DNA from: Amblyomma americanum
Lineage: Eukaryota; Arthropoda; Arachnida; Ixodida; Ixodidae
Length of the DNA stretch: 64,000 nt
Assembly: GCF_052857255.1 (NCBI RefSeq)
Contig: NC_135505.1
Location: forward strand, 135,135,356 to 135,199,355
Direction: 5' to 3'
Numbering within the stretch: position 1 is the stretch's first letter; each line of letters starts with the position of its first letter. Made by a program: the position numbers and the translations under genes. Below are positions 36,417 to 48,655 of this stretch, one piece after another. The notes under the pieces are model-generated. The model worked only from the letters and a program-made list of their open reading frames with translations. It was not told the origin of the DNA and did no database searches.

Positions 36417-39400
36417 TTAATGTGCAATCAAGTCACTATGGTTGCTTTTCGAAGTTTCCATTGGCTCTCCGTTGCCGCTCGTTTGCACAAGAATGACGGA
36501 ATAGGTGATGATGGACCCGGCGAGCTGCGAAAAGATTTCAGGGAATAATTCAAAACTATTTTGTCACTCGCTATAGAAGAATGATAATCTAATATTCGTG
36601 ACAAACGTTGCTCAGACTCTTATAGACTTACCGACACAAGGAGAGGTAAGTCGAGCGTGAAGAAGTTTCCACCGCCGAGCAACACTTCCTCAGGGCGGAT
36701 GGAGTTGTGGAAATACGCAACCTGCGTGGGTTTGAAGTCATAGACAACAGTTAATCTAGCAGAGATGCATCGCTTAAGAAAAAAGGGAGCTTTTTTTAGC
36801 GGGTACATGAAAAGCAATTTTATAAAAAACATACGACCCTATTTTCTCCAATATTTTCTGACGACGTTTTAGAGAAACCAATAAGGCGTAAGGCGAAGTT
36901 CGCATTTGAATATACCTGACGGAGCATCTCGGGTGAGCTTTGGTGCATAGGCGTTCTCGCTAGGCTGTCCTTCAGTTCTTGCACCTAAAGGAGGAAGGAG
37001 CAGGAAACATTATTAGATTAGGCACTGGATGGCCCGTCCAGAACTGATGTTACACGTGTCATCCGCAGCGGCCTTTGATAGCCACCGCAGTTCAAGCAAG
37101 CAGTCAATCGAGGCCTTTCGCGCCAGTCAGAAGATTCTACTGCTGCATGTCACTAGTCAGCAGTGCTGTAAATTACTAACTGCTCCAAATTGTCAAAAAA
37201 ACTTGGAGGGCAAATTTAAGCTCCGCCTTAAGGGCATGACGCGATAGCGTAATGGGTTAATTCTTCTATATGCAAAAGATCGTTCTCTACTTTACATTCA
37301 TAGACCCCTGGCAATCCTGATACCCCTCCTGACGCAGTGTTGCAGCGGTTAAGCGATGCGCCACTGCCATGCTATGGCAGGTGCTCCAAGAGGTGGGCCT
37401 TGTGCGGTGCAGGTTGCTCTGCCCGAGCGGCCAATCATTAATAAAACTCCCACTTGCCATGGTGGGCAGTTTGCTCACTATCAGGTGGGCAGGTTGTGAT
37501 GATGCAAGATCATGTGACCCAGGTGGCCCACCTGCCTCCTATAGGTCGCTCTCTGGGGACCACCTTGCAGAGCCATACCCGTGAATTTTCACTCACCACA
37601 CCGACACCAACTCCGACACCGGATTTCCTGGTGAACGGAGTCTTTAACGCTATCGCGTTAGTAATTGCGGCAGAGAAGATGATGCATTTATGCTGCGCTA
37701 GCCATTGGCGCTGAACAATACTCGAGGGAGAGTTTGGTATTGCGAGCGTGGGGTTCACCAGAGCGAAGCTACGCGGAGGATATGTGGATATGAGGAAGGA
37801 CTCCTGATTTCTTCGACCACCTGGAGCCCTTTCCCATGCGCTGAATTCGCTAAGAATACTGGCGTGCTTCGACTGTATTGAAAGCGGCCGTATCGGCTAC
37901 GATTCGGCCCCGTGAGCTTGGGATTCGCGGCCGAACGCCAAAACCGAACGCTGAAACTGAACTGCCACGGTGCCTTTGAGGCCAGCACTCACCTCGTATG
38001 TCATGGTGTGACTCAGACGAGCCATGTCGATCAAGTCTATGGTCGAGTGGAAACAGTAGGACAGGGTCAGTAGGAGCTGGTTGGTGGGAACACCTTCCTC
38101 GAAAATGCAATAGACGGCGATGCAGCCCACTACGAGGAGCACGACCGATGTAGCCATGAGGGAGTAATGCCAGGTGGTGTTCAGCAGCCTTCGCAGCTTC
38201 CCGATAGCTCGCAGATTGAGCCTCACTCTTTGCAGTTCCGCGATACCGCCAGGATTCATCAGAGCACTGTTCGCTGCGGGGAGTATTGACTTGAGGGCGT
38301 CGTGTTGCTGGCGGACGTAGCTGACGAGTACTTCGCAGCACGGTCTCAAGACGAGGGAATGAAGCATGTCGTAGAAGAAGAAGAGGAAGGTGACACTACC
38401 CGTTGCGGTCTTGAACAACAGACCCAAGTAGTAGTTGCTCTCGGAGTCTGCCGTGCTTGTGATGAGGTGAGCGGTGGCAGCAAGGTTAGCTGAGAATGCC
38501 ACTGCCATGAAGATCCTGGGATCAGAGGGTATCACGAGGGTACAACGTTAGCAAAATGGCTGTCACTGAAGCTGGCTTCTTTATTTTAGAGTGCAAAGGA
38601 AAGAGTGGTGAGCTTGACAAGCGCATAAAAAGAGGCACACCAAAACTCAACCAGCTCAGGTCAAACCATCCCGCATAACATTTTTTCTACACCAAGAGTT
38701 TTTTCCGTTGAACCTCTACTTTTGTTTTTTCAGTATTCTTTGTGTCTTCGTTTCGTCAGAAGACTCTGATGCTCTCCTACCACAAAGGGATAACAACATT
38801 AAGGTTATGGGTAATGATCGACACAGTTAGTTCACGGTCCTCATAGAGCCATGAGAATGGCGGTTGTAACTGTCGACTGATTTAAATTTAAATAAACTGT
38901 TTAGGACGAAAATTTTTTTTACCGTGGGCCGTACAGCAGCGAGCCTATTCCCAGTGAATGGCTCCTGTATGTTCTCTTGGATTTCTTGTTTTCACAACCA
39001 CACCTCCAGGCGTGATCAGAATGACTTATATGTTGTTGGCACAATATGCACGTCGTAGCTATTGGTCATCTTACTAAGTAATGAACTAGCTTAACGGAGG
39101 GTTCAAACACGTGATGCAAAATGCAAGCCTACAGAGAAATAACCGAATTACACTGTTCATGTTGATTGTTTCGGACAAAGAGAACCCTTAAACAGGTGGG
39201 CCAATGAGCCTTAGTTAGGCGAACTTTAAAAGGGATACCTCAGGGAGTAAGACAGCCAGGAGCCTTAGGTAGGAAAACTTTAAAAGGGATACCTCAGCGA
39301 GTAAGACAGCCAGGATCTGTAACTGTAGCGCTGGCTCAAAAACGAGGTCCTTCTCTCGTATTCCGCAGACTTCCTGAAGAACTCCATCATTGTCCAGGTC

Positions 39401-39705
39401 CCGAAGATGGCGCTGAATATGTTCACTGTGACCTTTAGTGCCACGGCAGCCGGAAGGACTAAGAACAGTGACCTCGTGAAGTAGCCTGCCGAGACCGACA
39501 GTCGCAGGATCATCGTGGCGACGAGAGCGCCGTTCACGGAGGCGAAGGTGAGCAAACAAAGGAGCGAGTACAGAGTGTACCAGGACTTCCACGCCACCGC
39601 CAGGTCGTCGACGTCGGCGGCTTGCAGGTTCTTGATGAAGAACACGCCCGCTGCTCGGCAGAACCAGCCGTAAACTTTGAAGTGCTCCGCCATAGCGCTG
39701 CCCAT
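36417..39705 (-). CDS. Gustatory-receptor-like gene 4, five exons, apparently intact
   Basis: Complete GR (7tm_7) family gene of 400 codons, probably a multi-pass chemosensory receptor. Exons: 39705-39293 (phase 2 donor GTATCC), 38515-37993, 36984-36916 (23 codons), 36721-36632 (30 codons), and 36524-36417 (stop TAA). The Met at 39705 is preferred because MGSAMAEHFKVYGWFCRAAG aligns with gene 3; an in-frame Met at 39735 is the alternative. Features include KSWYTLYS near residue 45, VRLNLRAIGKLRRLLNTTW before a membrane span (the GR intracellular-loop pattern), FFTLDLPLLVS at the end of exon 4, and TYSVILVQT at about residues 372-380. A longer tail (SGNGEPMETSKSN...) follows than in genes 2 and 3. 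A minus-strand AATAAA at 36371-36366 lies about 45 nt past the stop. Closest local relative is gene 3, with which it is convergent. Confidence 0.85.
37230..37662. mobile_element. TIR element F (ACGCGATAGCGT ends), copy 1
   Basis: Left end GACGCGATAGCGTAATGGG and right end CTTTAACGCTATCGCGTTA are inverted. No ORF. Lies between exons 3 and 2 of gene 4. Interior sequence recurs at 42430 and 46731. Confidence 0.5.
38516..39206 (-). other. Intron 1 of gene 4
   Basis: Bounded by the decoy donor duplication and the acceptor at 38517-38516. No repeat recognised inside. Confidence 0.5.
39207..39314. repeat. 54-bp tandem duplication spanning gene 4's exon 1 donor
   Basis: Units 39207-39260 and 39261-39314 are near-identical. 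The second contains the last 22 coding bases of exon 1 and the donor GTATCC; the first is a decoy copy in the intron. Using the decoy donor would read through TAA six bases after YP, so it should not give a protein. Confidence 0.85.
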
Positions 39706-39799
39706 GGCTGCCTTCGTTTGGCCCGGACGTGTCACTGGACCCTGAGATGGGAGCAGCAGCGCAAGTGTGAAGGGGATAGTTCGATGCAGGTGAAAAATG

Positions 39800-40035
39800 A
39801 TAAGGGAGGGAGTGAAAGAGGAAAGGAAGAAAGAGGTGCCGTAGCGAAGGGCCCCGGAATAATTTCGACCCAGGTGGTCGAAATTATTCCGGAGCCCTCC
39901 ACTACGGCACCTCCTCCTTCCTTTCCTCTTTCACTCCCTCCCTTATCCCTTCCCTTACGGCGCGGTTCAGGTGTCCAACGATATATGAGACAGATACTGC
40001 GTTATTTCGTTTCCCCAAAAAACCAATTACAATTA
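39800..40035 (+). mobile_element. SINE A with 5' inversion hairpin next to gene 4 start
   Basis: 71-nt arms (39800-39870 and 39876-39946) around a 5-nt loop CAGGT, then the normal SINE A tail ending ACCAATTACAATTA. Lies about 95 bp upstream of the gene 4 ATG. Confidence 0.8.
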
Positions 40036-41582
40036 TAGCCGCTTCGCACTTCTCGGCGCAAAGACGGGAACTATACCAAGGAGATTAATTGTACGGCGTA
40101 TTGCCTTATTCTACTCTTGCAGACTTTTCTATTGTTTTATGTTTTATCTTGCGGTCTATGAGTTTCTTTCCAGTGAAAGAAAATAGCAAGGTAGCCTTGA
40201 GCTACGAAGTAAGGAAATGCGCGCTGCCGTGTTCTGAGTGGACACCTGAACAGCGCCATTCAGGAACGTCTGAGGGGGATGAAAGAGGGGAGCGAGAAGA
40301 AATTACACGTTCGTGCCCCGTAATCGCCCCCCCCCCCCCCCGTAAGGATAAATGAAATCACTGTAGAGAAGCAAAGCTTCGTTCATCTAAGGCAGCTCTT
40401 TCGCACATAGATGTGCTAGTATCACAGCAAGCATGAGTTCAAGCGGGGAGCCTAGCTGCAGTGGGCGCATATGTTAGTGAAATTATACGGTACATGCGCG
40501 TCCGTGCTGTGATTTGGGTTTATTTTATTGGCCCTCAGGTGGCTGAAGTTATCCCGGAGTTATTGACTGCGCCGAACCTTACCGGCCAAGCAGCGGGCCG
40601 CGCAAATAAGTCTCTTGGCTTAATAACATAGAGATAACGCCATCAAACACTGATCATTCATTTAAAGTTTATTCACGCAAACGTGCGAATAATTTCATGA
40701 TAATAACTCTGTTAATGAGCTTACGTGAAGTCAGCATGTTTCAGGAATCGCATAGCCAGGGACTCACCTGATGGTTTCCGAAATCGGCCAATGGCGTAGC
40801 GTAAACACGCTGACAGCGCCACCTGCTGTCCGAAACACGAGTGCAGCTGTTTGACTTTTGGTCTGCAGTGCTGGCGGGAGACTCGTTACAGACTACGGAA
40901 GACAGCGGACGGAACGGCGGCACCTACTTATCGCCGGTCGGAATCGATGCATCAGCTGAGTAGACTCATTAGTGATCGCAAATTATTGATGCCCACCGTA
41001 CTAGGACGAGAGCAGAATAAACAAGACCTAGTGCCTAGCGTGTATTACGCGTTCATTTTTTTCTTTTGTTGTTCTTGCTTTTGTACGACCATGTGTTCAT
41101 AATCTCCCGCTATAATCGATGGCTGGTTAGAAACTAGCCTTGCGGTCACACATTTGTTCTGGACCGGAACGGTGACTGAGGTAGTTCTAACGGGCGAGAA
41201 AATACGGCCGTTGTGATCCATTATTTCCGTGAAAAAAGAAAAAAAAACTAGCTCTGCCCCATGTCATCTGCAGGCAGTATCTTCACCTCTAATAGACACA
41301 CACACAACCACACGCGCGCACAGAATTTCCATGCTTCATTACGAAGTCGCAGACACTTAATCACCGCTTAATTTTCACGTGACATCATATTTCATCACCT
41401 CGGCCCAGCCTGGAATGGCCTTTCAGTCAAGCGTCCTCTTTGAGCCTGAGGGGAGCTGCGTATGCATTGGGGGCCACTTTTATCTGCCTGACACCTTCGG
41501 TGAAGAGAAGGAAGCGGTACACAGTCAGATCGGCGGGTAAGATTAGGAAGTGTGCAGGGACAAGGTCACCGGCCGCAAAACG
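40036..41582. other. Unassigned sequence upstream of gene 4
   Basis: A C-tract at 40327-40341; otherwise no supported feature. Confidence 0.35.
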
Positions 41583-41808
41583 TTTATAAAAGTGGTCTAT
41601 AGCCCGTCTATACACTTCTCATAGACTCTATAGCCTTTCTATAAATATTTACTTTCGTCTATTGAGAGTCTATCGACAAAAGTCTAGTAAAAGTGTATGG
41701 CCATAAATCCATAGACTGTCTATAGACTATTCTCTAGGATTTGTCTGTAGTCAGTCTTTAGACTTCACAGACAAACGTCTATGGACAGTCTAAAGTAATT
41801 GTAAGGGA
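41583..41808. mobile_element. TATAGAC MITE, copy 7
   Basis: Begins TTTATAAAAGTGGTCTATAG and ends AATTGTAAGGG. Same internal motif order as the others. Confidence 0.6.
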
Positions 41809-42065
41809 AAATAGGGTTAACTGGAGGTGAGTGCGAGGGGTCTTTGTCCTAACATAGACGCAACAGATGATGATGACGTCCGTCTGAAGATCTCTAATGG
41901 TTAGAGATGCACGCCGCAAGGGCGGCAACGTTTCTCACGATTTTGGTGCTTTGTGACATCTTCGAAACTACAAAGCGTGGTTCGTACGCACCAACGCTGG
42001 AGGCTGTTCGGCACTTAGCCCACACCTCAGAGTAAAAAATCACGGTTCGAACGGGCTCATGGTTT

Positions 42066-42231
42066 CAGCCTCCGCGATGTCTCAGTGGTTATGGTGGCGA
42101 AATTCTAGAGGCCCGTGTACTGTGCGATGTCAGTGCATGTTAAAGAACCCCAGGTGTTCGACTTCTCCGGAGCCCTTCACTACGGCGTCCTTCATAGCCT
42201 GAGCCGCTATGGGACGTTAAACCACATAAAA
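42066..42231 (+). mobile_element. SINE B with internal deletion
   Basis: Head start GCCTCCGCGATGTCTCAGTGG joins directly to GGCGAAATTCTAGAGGCCC, skipping the B box; central domain and tail GGGACGTTAAACCAC are present. Confidence 0.65.
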
Positions 42232-42429
42232 CCAGGCTGATAGTTTCGCACCTCAACAAAGCCGCAGGCCCACAAAGAGACGTAGCGCACGACCCACGCT
42301 GTCTCATTTATTAACTTGGTTTCATTGCAGTGATTAATATGGACACAGAAAACGTAACAAAAAGGACTAGGAAACTAACCAGCAAGTATGCAGCATTTAA
42401 GAACAGAGAAAAATTGGAGAGGACACTTA

Positions 42430-42790
42430 CGCTCCGTCTTAAGGGTATGACACGATAGCTTAGTGGGTTAATGCCCATGTATGCGAAATTGGTTTTTCTC
42501 AAATTTACATTCATAAGTCCCTGGGACTCCTCATACCACTCCTGGCGCAATGGTGCAGTGGTTAAGGGATGCGCCACCTGTGGGTGTTGTGTTACCCAAG
42601 CGGCGCTTCCCAAGAAAGCTCTCGCGATCAACCATTAATTTAGCTGCCACCTGCCAAGGTGGTTAGTTCGCCTCACAATCCGGTGGATATGTTATGATAA
42701 CCCCACAAGGTCACGTGACATATGTTAGCTACCCAGGTTGCTTCTTCGAAGGTGGCTGCCGGTCTCGTATGTTTTATTTTTTTCGAAATT
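42430..42790. mobile_element. TIR element F, copy 2 (right end unclear)
   Basis: CTTAAGGGTATGACACGATAG and the following ~300 bp match copy 1, including ATGCGCCAC and ACCTGCCAAGGTGG-type blocks. Confidence 0.45.
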
Positions 42791-42824
42791 TTTCATCCCC
42801 AAAAGGTAATATCATAGGAGTGGA

Positions 42825-43218
42825 CATACTTGGAACGTTGAAGAACCCCAGGTGGTCGAAATTTCCTGAGCCCTCCAATACGGCGCCCCTCATGGCCAGA
42901 GTCGCTTAGGGACGTTAAACCCCCATCCGCCGCGGTGGCTCAGTGCTTAGAGCGCTCGGCTACTGACCCGGAGTTCCCGGGTTCGAACCCGACCGCGGCG
43001 GCTGCGTTTTTATGGAGGAAAAACGCTAAGGCGCCCGTGTGCTGTGCGATGTCAGTTCACGTTAAAGAACCGTAGGTGGTCCAAATTATTCCGGAGCCCT
43101 CCACTACGGCACCACTTTCTTCTTTCACTCCCTCCTTTATCCCTTCCCTTACGGCGCGGTTCAGGTGTCCAACGATACATGAGACAGATACTGCGCCATT
43201 TCCTTTCCCGCAAAACCA

Positions 43219-43278
<60 letters not shown>

Positions 43279-43305
43279 GTTAAACCCCCATAAACCGTAA
43301 ACCAT
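42825..43305 (+). mobile_element. SINE B tail fragment interrupted by a SINE A
   Basis: Central domain (GAACCCCAGGTGGTCGAAAT) and tail GGGACGTTAAACCCCCAT, then resumption at 43277 with ACGTTAAACCCCCATAAACC. Confidence 0.7.
42927..43276 (+). mobile_element. SINE A, full length, nested in SINE B
   Basis: Flanked by a perfect 15-bp duplication ACGTTAAACCCCCAT (42912-42926 and 43277-43291). Complete head with A and B boxes; (ATT)n tail of about 19 repeats. Confidence 0.9.
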
Positions 43306-43436
43306 CTTTCCCGTTCAAAAATGCTTCTGTCCAGAATTGTTGCGTACGATGTGGCCCATCTTCATCCCTACTCTTCATAATGCACATCACAGGACTACTT
43401 TTTTAAACGGTGTACTGGGGGCAAATTGAGATTGAT

Positions 43437-43640
43437 CAGTATTTGCAGATTACCACGTTCCAACGATAAATAAAATAGAATAGAAAATATAGAATAAATG
43501 TTTATTTCCACTCTGTTACAAAGTCATAAGCCCGCCCGCTTAAGTGTTGTCGCTTGTGTGTGGGGCATGGCAGTCGGTTAAGCATGAAAACATACAATAA
43601 CAACAAAAAAAGGACTTGAAAAACTTTTTTTTTACACAGC
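43437..43640. repeat. A-rich repeat fragment, possible LINE tail
   Basis: AAATAAAATAGAATAG and ACAATAACAACAAAAAAAGG flank a short block. Composition suggests a retroelement end; nothing coding. Confidence 0.2.
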
Positions 43641-44142
43641 CTTGTCATTAAGGAAGTCATTATACATTACTTAAGTCACAGAGAAGTCAAACTCCATTGG
43701 CATGAGAGAAATCAATCGTTAGAAACGTCTATCCAATGCTCTATACACGCAGTCGTAAAACAATAATGTCAACCTCTAGGTTTGCTTAAAACGGAGCTTT
43801 TTAGGTCTAGAAAAGACCGGAAAATGAAATAAGTGCCGCCCCACCAGAATTTCTCGCAAGAATACTGCGACAATGCGAAGACAGACATTTCTTTTTTTTT
43901 GCGCGAATCCATTAAGTTTAGCTACAACGCAGTTCATATCCAAATGCTGATCATGGAATCCGTTAGTTTGAATTTAGCGGCGAAAAAAAAGTTTTTAATT
44001 TTCAAACCTAATTTTCGTGTTCAATGGCATTCTTTAGCGACAGATGCCCTAGCGTCACAAAAAAATCGTCAAAATTAAATTAAAAATTCTCAAAAATAAA
44101 TGCGTTTTTTTATGTTGAACAAACACGAACAGTGTATGTAGA

Positions 44143-44143
<1 letters not shown>

Positions 44144-44227
<84 letters not shown>

Positions 44228-44444
44228 TGGTTTTTGAGGAAAGGAAAAGCCGCAGTATCTGTCTCATATATCGTTGGACACCTGAACCGCGCCGTAAGAG
44301 AAGGGATAAAGGAGGGAGTGAAAGAAGAAAGGAAGAGGTGCCGTAGTGGAGGGCTCCGGAATAATTTCGACCACCTGGGGATCTTTAACGTGCACTGACA
44401 TCGCACAGCACACGGGCGCCTTAGCGTTTTTCCTCCATAAAAAC
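44144..44444 (-). mobile_element. SINE A, 5'-truncated, with long tail
   Basis: Flanked by GTATGTAGAA at 44134-44143 and 44445-44454. The (ATA)n tail is about 80 bp, the longest in the window. The head is missing from the B box on. Confidence 0.85.
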
Positions 44445-44787
44445 GTATGTAGAAGGCGAGTGAACAGTTTTAACTCGGCGAAAAAATTGGACGGATTTGC
44501 CTTTAGTTGCCATCTCTCTAAGATGTGCTAAGTTTTAAGTGAACGTCGAAATTATTTACTGTATGCTGAAACATGCGGACCTCCGGAAAGAGAATAAATT
44601 TGGTGACGCTGCAGATTATTGACGAAAGTTATGACCAGAAAAAGACGTGGAGCCTGAATCAAGTCAGGGGTGTCGCCAGTGAAAGCCAGCACCGATGGTC
44701 TTTTATTCCAAATATTATTAACGGCCTCACACATGACCTGGCAAGAATGTAGTGAGGGGAAGATTCTAAAATTAAATACTCAGTCTA

Positions 44788-45106
44788 CCTGCCGCGGTGG
44801 CTCAGTGGTTAGGGCGCTCGGCTACTGATCCGGAGTTCCCGGGTTCGAACCCGACCGCGGCGGCTGCGTCTTTATGGAGGGAAAACGCTAAGGCACCCGT
44901 GTGCTGCACGATGTCAGTGCACGTTAAAGATCCCCAGGTGGTCGAAATTATTCCGGAGCCCTCCACTACGGCACCTCTTTCTTCCTTTCTTCTTTCACTC
45001 CCTCCTTTATCCCTTCCCTTACGGCGCGGTTCAGGTGTCCAACGATATATGAGACAGATACTGCGCCATTTCCTTTCCCCAAAAACCAATTATTATTATT
45101 ATTATT
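44788..45106 (+). mobile_element. SINE A, full length
   Basis: Flanked by AAATACTCAGTCTA (44774-44787) and AAATACTTAGTCTA (45107-45120). Confidence 0.85.
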
Positions 45107-45586
45107 AAATACTTAGTCTATAAAAGAAAACAACATAATAAGCTTGCCCAAAGAACGTGGGTTTTGGCGTTTTCGTTTAAATCGTGAAAGGGTTCTATAT
45201 CGTCTGCGATTTGTATTATGGGCTACCCAATTTGACCGCACCTTCCCTCCACAAGCTACATCTTAGGTACTGCTCCTGTGGCGCTACTACACAACCGGCT
45301 CACCACAGTTCTGCCGGAAGCTTTAAGGCCCTCTTTCGCGGATACTTCGAGAAATGATTTTAGATGCAGGAGATTCGAATCTGAGTTGAAGCACTTTAGC
45401 ACTAATGCAGGCGTTCATGAAACCTTAGTGGCCACGCGATATTGCGTGACTTACAGATGGGTGCCATGAAACACAGATGAAGGCATAGAAACCGTAAACA
45501 ACAGCTCGGTTATTTACCTGCTCTCGTGGGAGGAAACACAACTTTTAACGCCTTTTTATTTTTCAATTTGGAGTCGTGCGTTCCTC

Positions 45587-45915
45587 GCCCCGCCGCGGTG
45601 GCTCAGTGGTTAGGGCGCTCGGCTACTGATCCGGAGTTCCCGGGTTCGAACCCGACCGCAGCGGCTGCGTTTTTATGGAGGTGAAACGCTAAGGCGCCCG
45701 TGTGCTGTGCGATGTCAGTGCACGTTAAAGATCCCCAGGTGGTCGAAATTATTCCGGAGCCCACCACTCCGGGCAGCTCTTCTTCCTTTCTTCTTTCACT
45801 CCCTCCTTTATCCCTTCCCATACGGCGCGGTTCAGGTGTCCAACGATATATGAGACAGATACTGAGCCATTTACTTTCCCCAATAAAACCAATTATTATT
45901 AATTATTATTATTAT
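45587..45915 (+). mobile_element. SINE A, full length
   Basis: Flanked by TCGTGCGTTCCTC at 45574-45586 and 45916-45928. Confidence 0.85.
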
Positions 45916-46265
45916 TCGTGCGTTCCTCCACACAGTCAACAATAACGCGAAGCGCTGTTTGTGTTTTCGTGTTTTTAGGTGCTTGCTAGCGGAATTAGGC
46001 CTTTTTTCTTTGCACTTTGAGACGCCAGGTGTTTTCTACTGGACGACGCAAACCGTGTGCAACATTTTCTTTAATGTTTTAAGACGGTTTCCAGATGTAT
46101 TAGGCGCCGTAATGTTGGAAGTTCCTCGCCGCATTTATATTCAGGGATTCTGACAATAACGGGCCTTCTCAGCCAGATGATCTCCGAAAGCACGTCTTAT
46201 TACTGCAGAAGCCGGGGTGCATTGTTTTTTTTCGCAGGCAAAGGTTTGCCCCCTTTAAAATTCAA

Positions 46266-46690
46266 TTACGCAGTCTATAGACTGTCCATAGACTTTTGTC
46301 TATAAAGTCTGCAGGCTGTCTAAATACCAATCCTGAAGAGCAGTCTATAGGCAATACAAATCCTTAAGGGCCACAGCGGTGGCCAAGTTTCTCCTGGTCT
46401 GGTGCACGGCTTATTTAGGGTGAAATGCTTGGGAAATCCTTGGGTCTTTGACCGCACCTTGAGAAGTCAAAAATACCTGGTGCCATGGCGCTCCTTGGCC
46501 CTAGATGCCCTTGCACCATGAAAATCCATAATTATCATCATAATCACAAATCCTATACACAGCCTATTGAAATCTATATATGTATTGCGGTACACTTTTA
46601 GTAGACTTTTGTCTATAGAGAGTATACAGACTGTGGATAGAAAATGAAATATCTATAGGAAGGCAACTTTTGCAAGACCACTTTTATAAG
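46266..46690. mobile_element. TATAGAC MITE, copy 8, split by a SINE-like insertion
   Basis: The two halves (46266-46364 and 46546-46690) match other copies end to end once the 181-bp insertion and its 9-bp target duplication are removed. Confidence 0.65.
46365..46545 (+). mobile_element. SINE-like element D inserted in a MITE
   Basis: 181-bp block flanked by ACAAATCCT at 46356-46364 and 46546-46554. It ends in ATTATCATCATAAT, a simple-repeat tail typical of retroposition. No A/B box was seen, so it is probably 5' truncated. Confidence 0.6.
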
Positions 46691-46730
46691 CGCCCTCATT
46701 ATCAGCTTATTGCCAGGTTTTTTTATATAT

Positions 46731-46965
46731 ATAACGCGATAGCGTTCAAGGTCCCGTCACCCAGAAAATCCGGCGTGGGCGTTGCGAGCGAAAAATAGGG
46801 CGGCGTAGGGTGGCCCAGGTGGCCACCCGCCGGAGAAGCAACCTAGGTGGGTCCCCAGATCGCGAGTTAACTGACCACCGTGTTAGGTGGCTGTTAAATT
46901 AATGACTGATAGCGAGAGGTTGCTCGGGAAGAGGAACTTGGGTCGCACAAGCCCAAGGGACGCAA
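46731..46965. mobile_element. TIR element F, copy 3 (partial)
   Basis: Starts AACGCGATAGCGTTCAAGG and shares the CCCAGGTGGCCACC and GAGCGACC-like blocks, with a rearranged interior. Confidence 0.35.
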
Positions 46966-47463
46966 CTCGAAAATGTCCAGTGTTTCTCTTTATTTACAAA
47001 GCAGACGTTCATTTACTTTTTTTTTTGCGTGAAAGCTCCTCAAGCTGCCTTGCGCAAGCACAATCATCTTCCAACTCGTAGTTCTATAATAAAAATGTAT
47101 TTCATTATTTGAAGTCTATTAAGCTGTATTTACGGAGCTTACTAAGCGCTTAGCAAAACTTGATGAGTGAGTCAAGTCTTTGCTTGTGGGCAGGGAAAAG
47201 TTCATGCTATTTGTTCAGGCTTTGACCGGTCTGCAGGAGTATGACAGAGTAGGTAATCACAGTGGCTCCCATCTGGAAGAAAAAGAAAAACGCTGGCTTG
47301 TTGGTACCCGACTACGCCGAGAGCGTGCTTTCGTAAGCAAAGTAAAAAATGCTCGACACTTTTCTAACCCGGCTTTGAGACGGGATTCCAACCAAAGTTT
47401 CCTTATGCAGGCTAATAAGATGTAACGGTACACGCTGCATTTCTTTTTGTAGTAGTGGCTCTA

Positions 47464-47739
47464 CCATTACAAAAATTTTTAGACAGTCTGTAGACTTTTC
47501 ATAGACTTCTGTCTATAAAGTCTATAGACTTCTAACAGACAGATACTAGAGAACAGTCTACAGAAAATACAAATCCTATAGACAGACAGTCTATAGACAA
47601 TCAATAGATTTATGGCCATACACTTTTAATATACTTTAGTCCATAGACAGTCTGTATACGAATACAAAGAAATAGTTATAGAAATGCAATAGAGTCTATA
47701 AGAAGTCTATAGACTGTCTATAGGCCATTTTTATAAGGG
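47464..47739. mobile_element. TATAGAC MITE, copy 9
   Basis: Begins CATTACAAAAATTTTTAGAC and ends GCCATTTTTATAAGG. Lies just 5' of gene 2's last exon, in intron 4. Confidence 0.65.
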
Positions 47740-48655
47740 ATAGGCAACACTTTCTCCTGAGTCTAGGGTGTTCACTCCAGCTGGCATCGCTGTTTCTTGC
47801 CGTCATCGCTATTAATAGTTTCTCTTGAATCGCCACTGTACGGTTTATACATGGTGTTTAAGAAAATACCACCAGTCATATAAAATAGGCTGTTTGAGTC
47901 ATAATATTGCCCTATGAGCCATGGGTGTGCCATTGGTGGTGGCGCTGCTGCTGGATATCGACCTGATAGGGGCATGGAAATTATGTAAGAAAAACGAGCC
48001 AAAAAGTGAACCACAGTTGAAGAAACGCACAAAACTACGGCTGAACTTTCTTTACTGAAGACTATATCTTTCTCGGAAGGCTAACAAAACATGCGCAGCA
48101 CATGCAACGTAAGTCGCCGGACAAATATTAAGGCTCTATCACCGGTGATCTAAAAAACCAAATTCTTTTTCGAGCAATCGTCATTTCTTGTCATTTCTTT
48201 CCAGAAACATGCTAAAGCTGTCACACGACTGAGCACACATTCGTTGTGCCAAATGCATTTTGTGCCTAAATGAAGTCCGGTCCCTTAACTCAGAAGAAAT
48301 GTTTTATAAAAACATTTCATTCTAACGGCTCTGTGATGGACGCTGTCGAAGGTTAATGGCATCTTCGCCGGATGATGTCATCTTCGAAAACTGTTTTTTT
48401 TTTCTAAAACAGGCAGCGAGAATTAGATCCAGTCGACTGTTTGAATTATGGACCAGTTCAGACAGGGAGAGGACGCTGTCAGGACTCTCCTGTGTGGGGC
48501 CTTGCGTTGCAGTTAAACCAGGGGTTAGGGTCATCTCCAGGTTGTTAGTTGTCTGTTATCGCAGGGGGTTGGGAAAGGCTACGCAGCCATCACAACTATT
48601 CTTTCGTTTTGGGGGAACGGAGAAAAGGGTGATCATTGGAGCCCATAACTATTCA

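Noticed and set aside
44788..45106. SINE heads (A box, B box) as functional tRNA genes
   Set aside because: Attached to a constant SINE body with target duplications and tails; they are retroposons.
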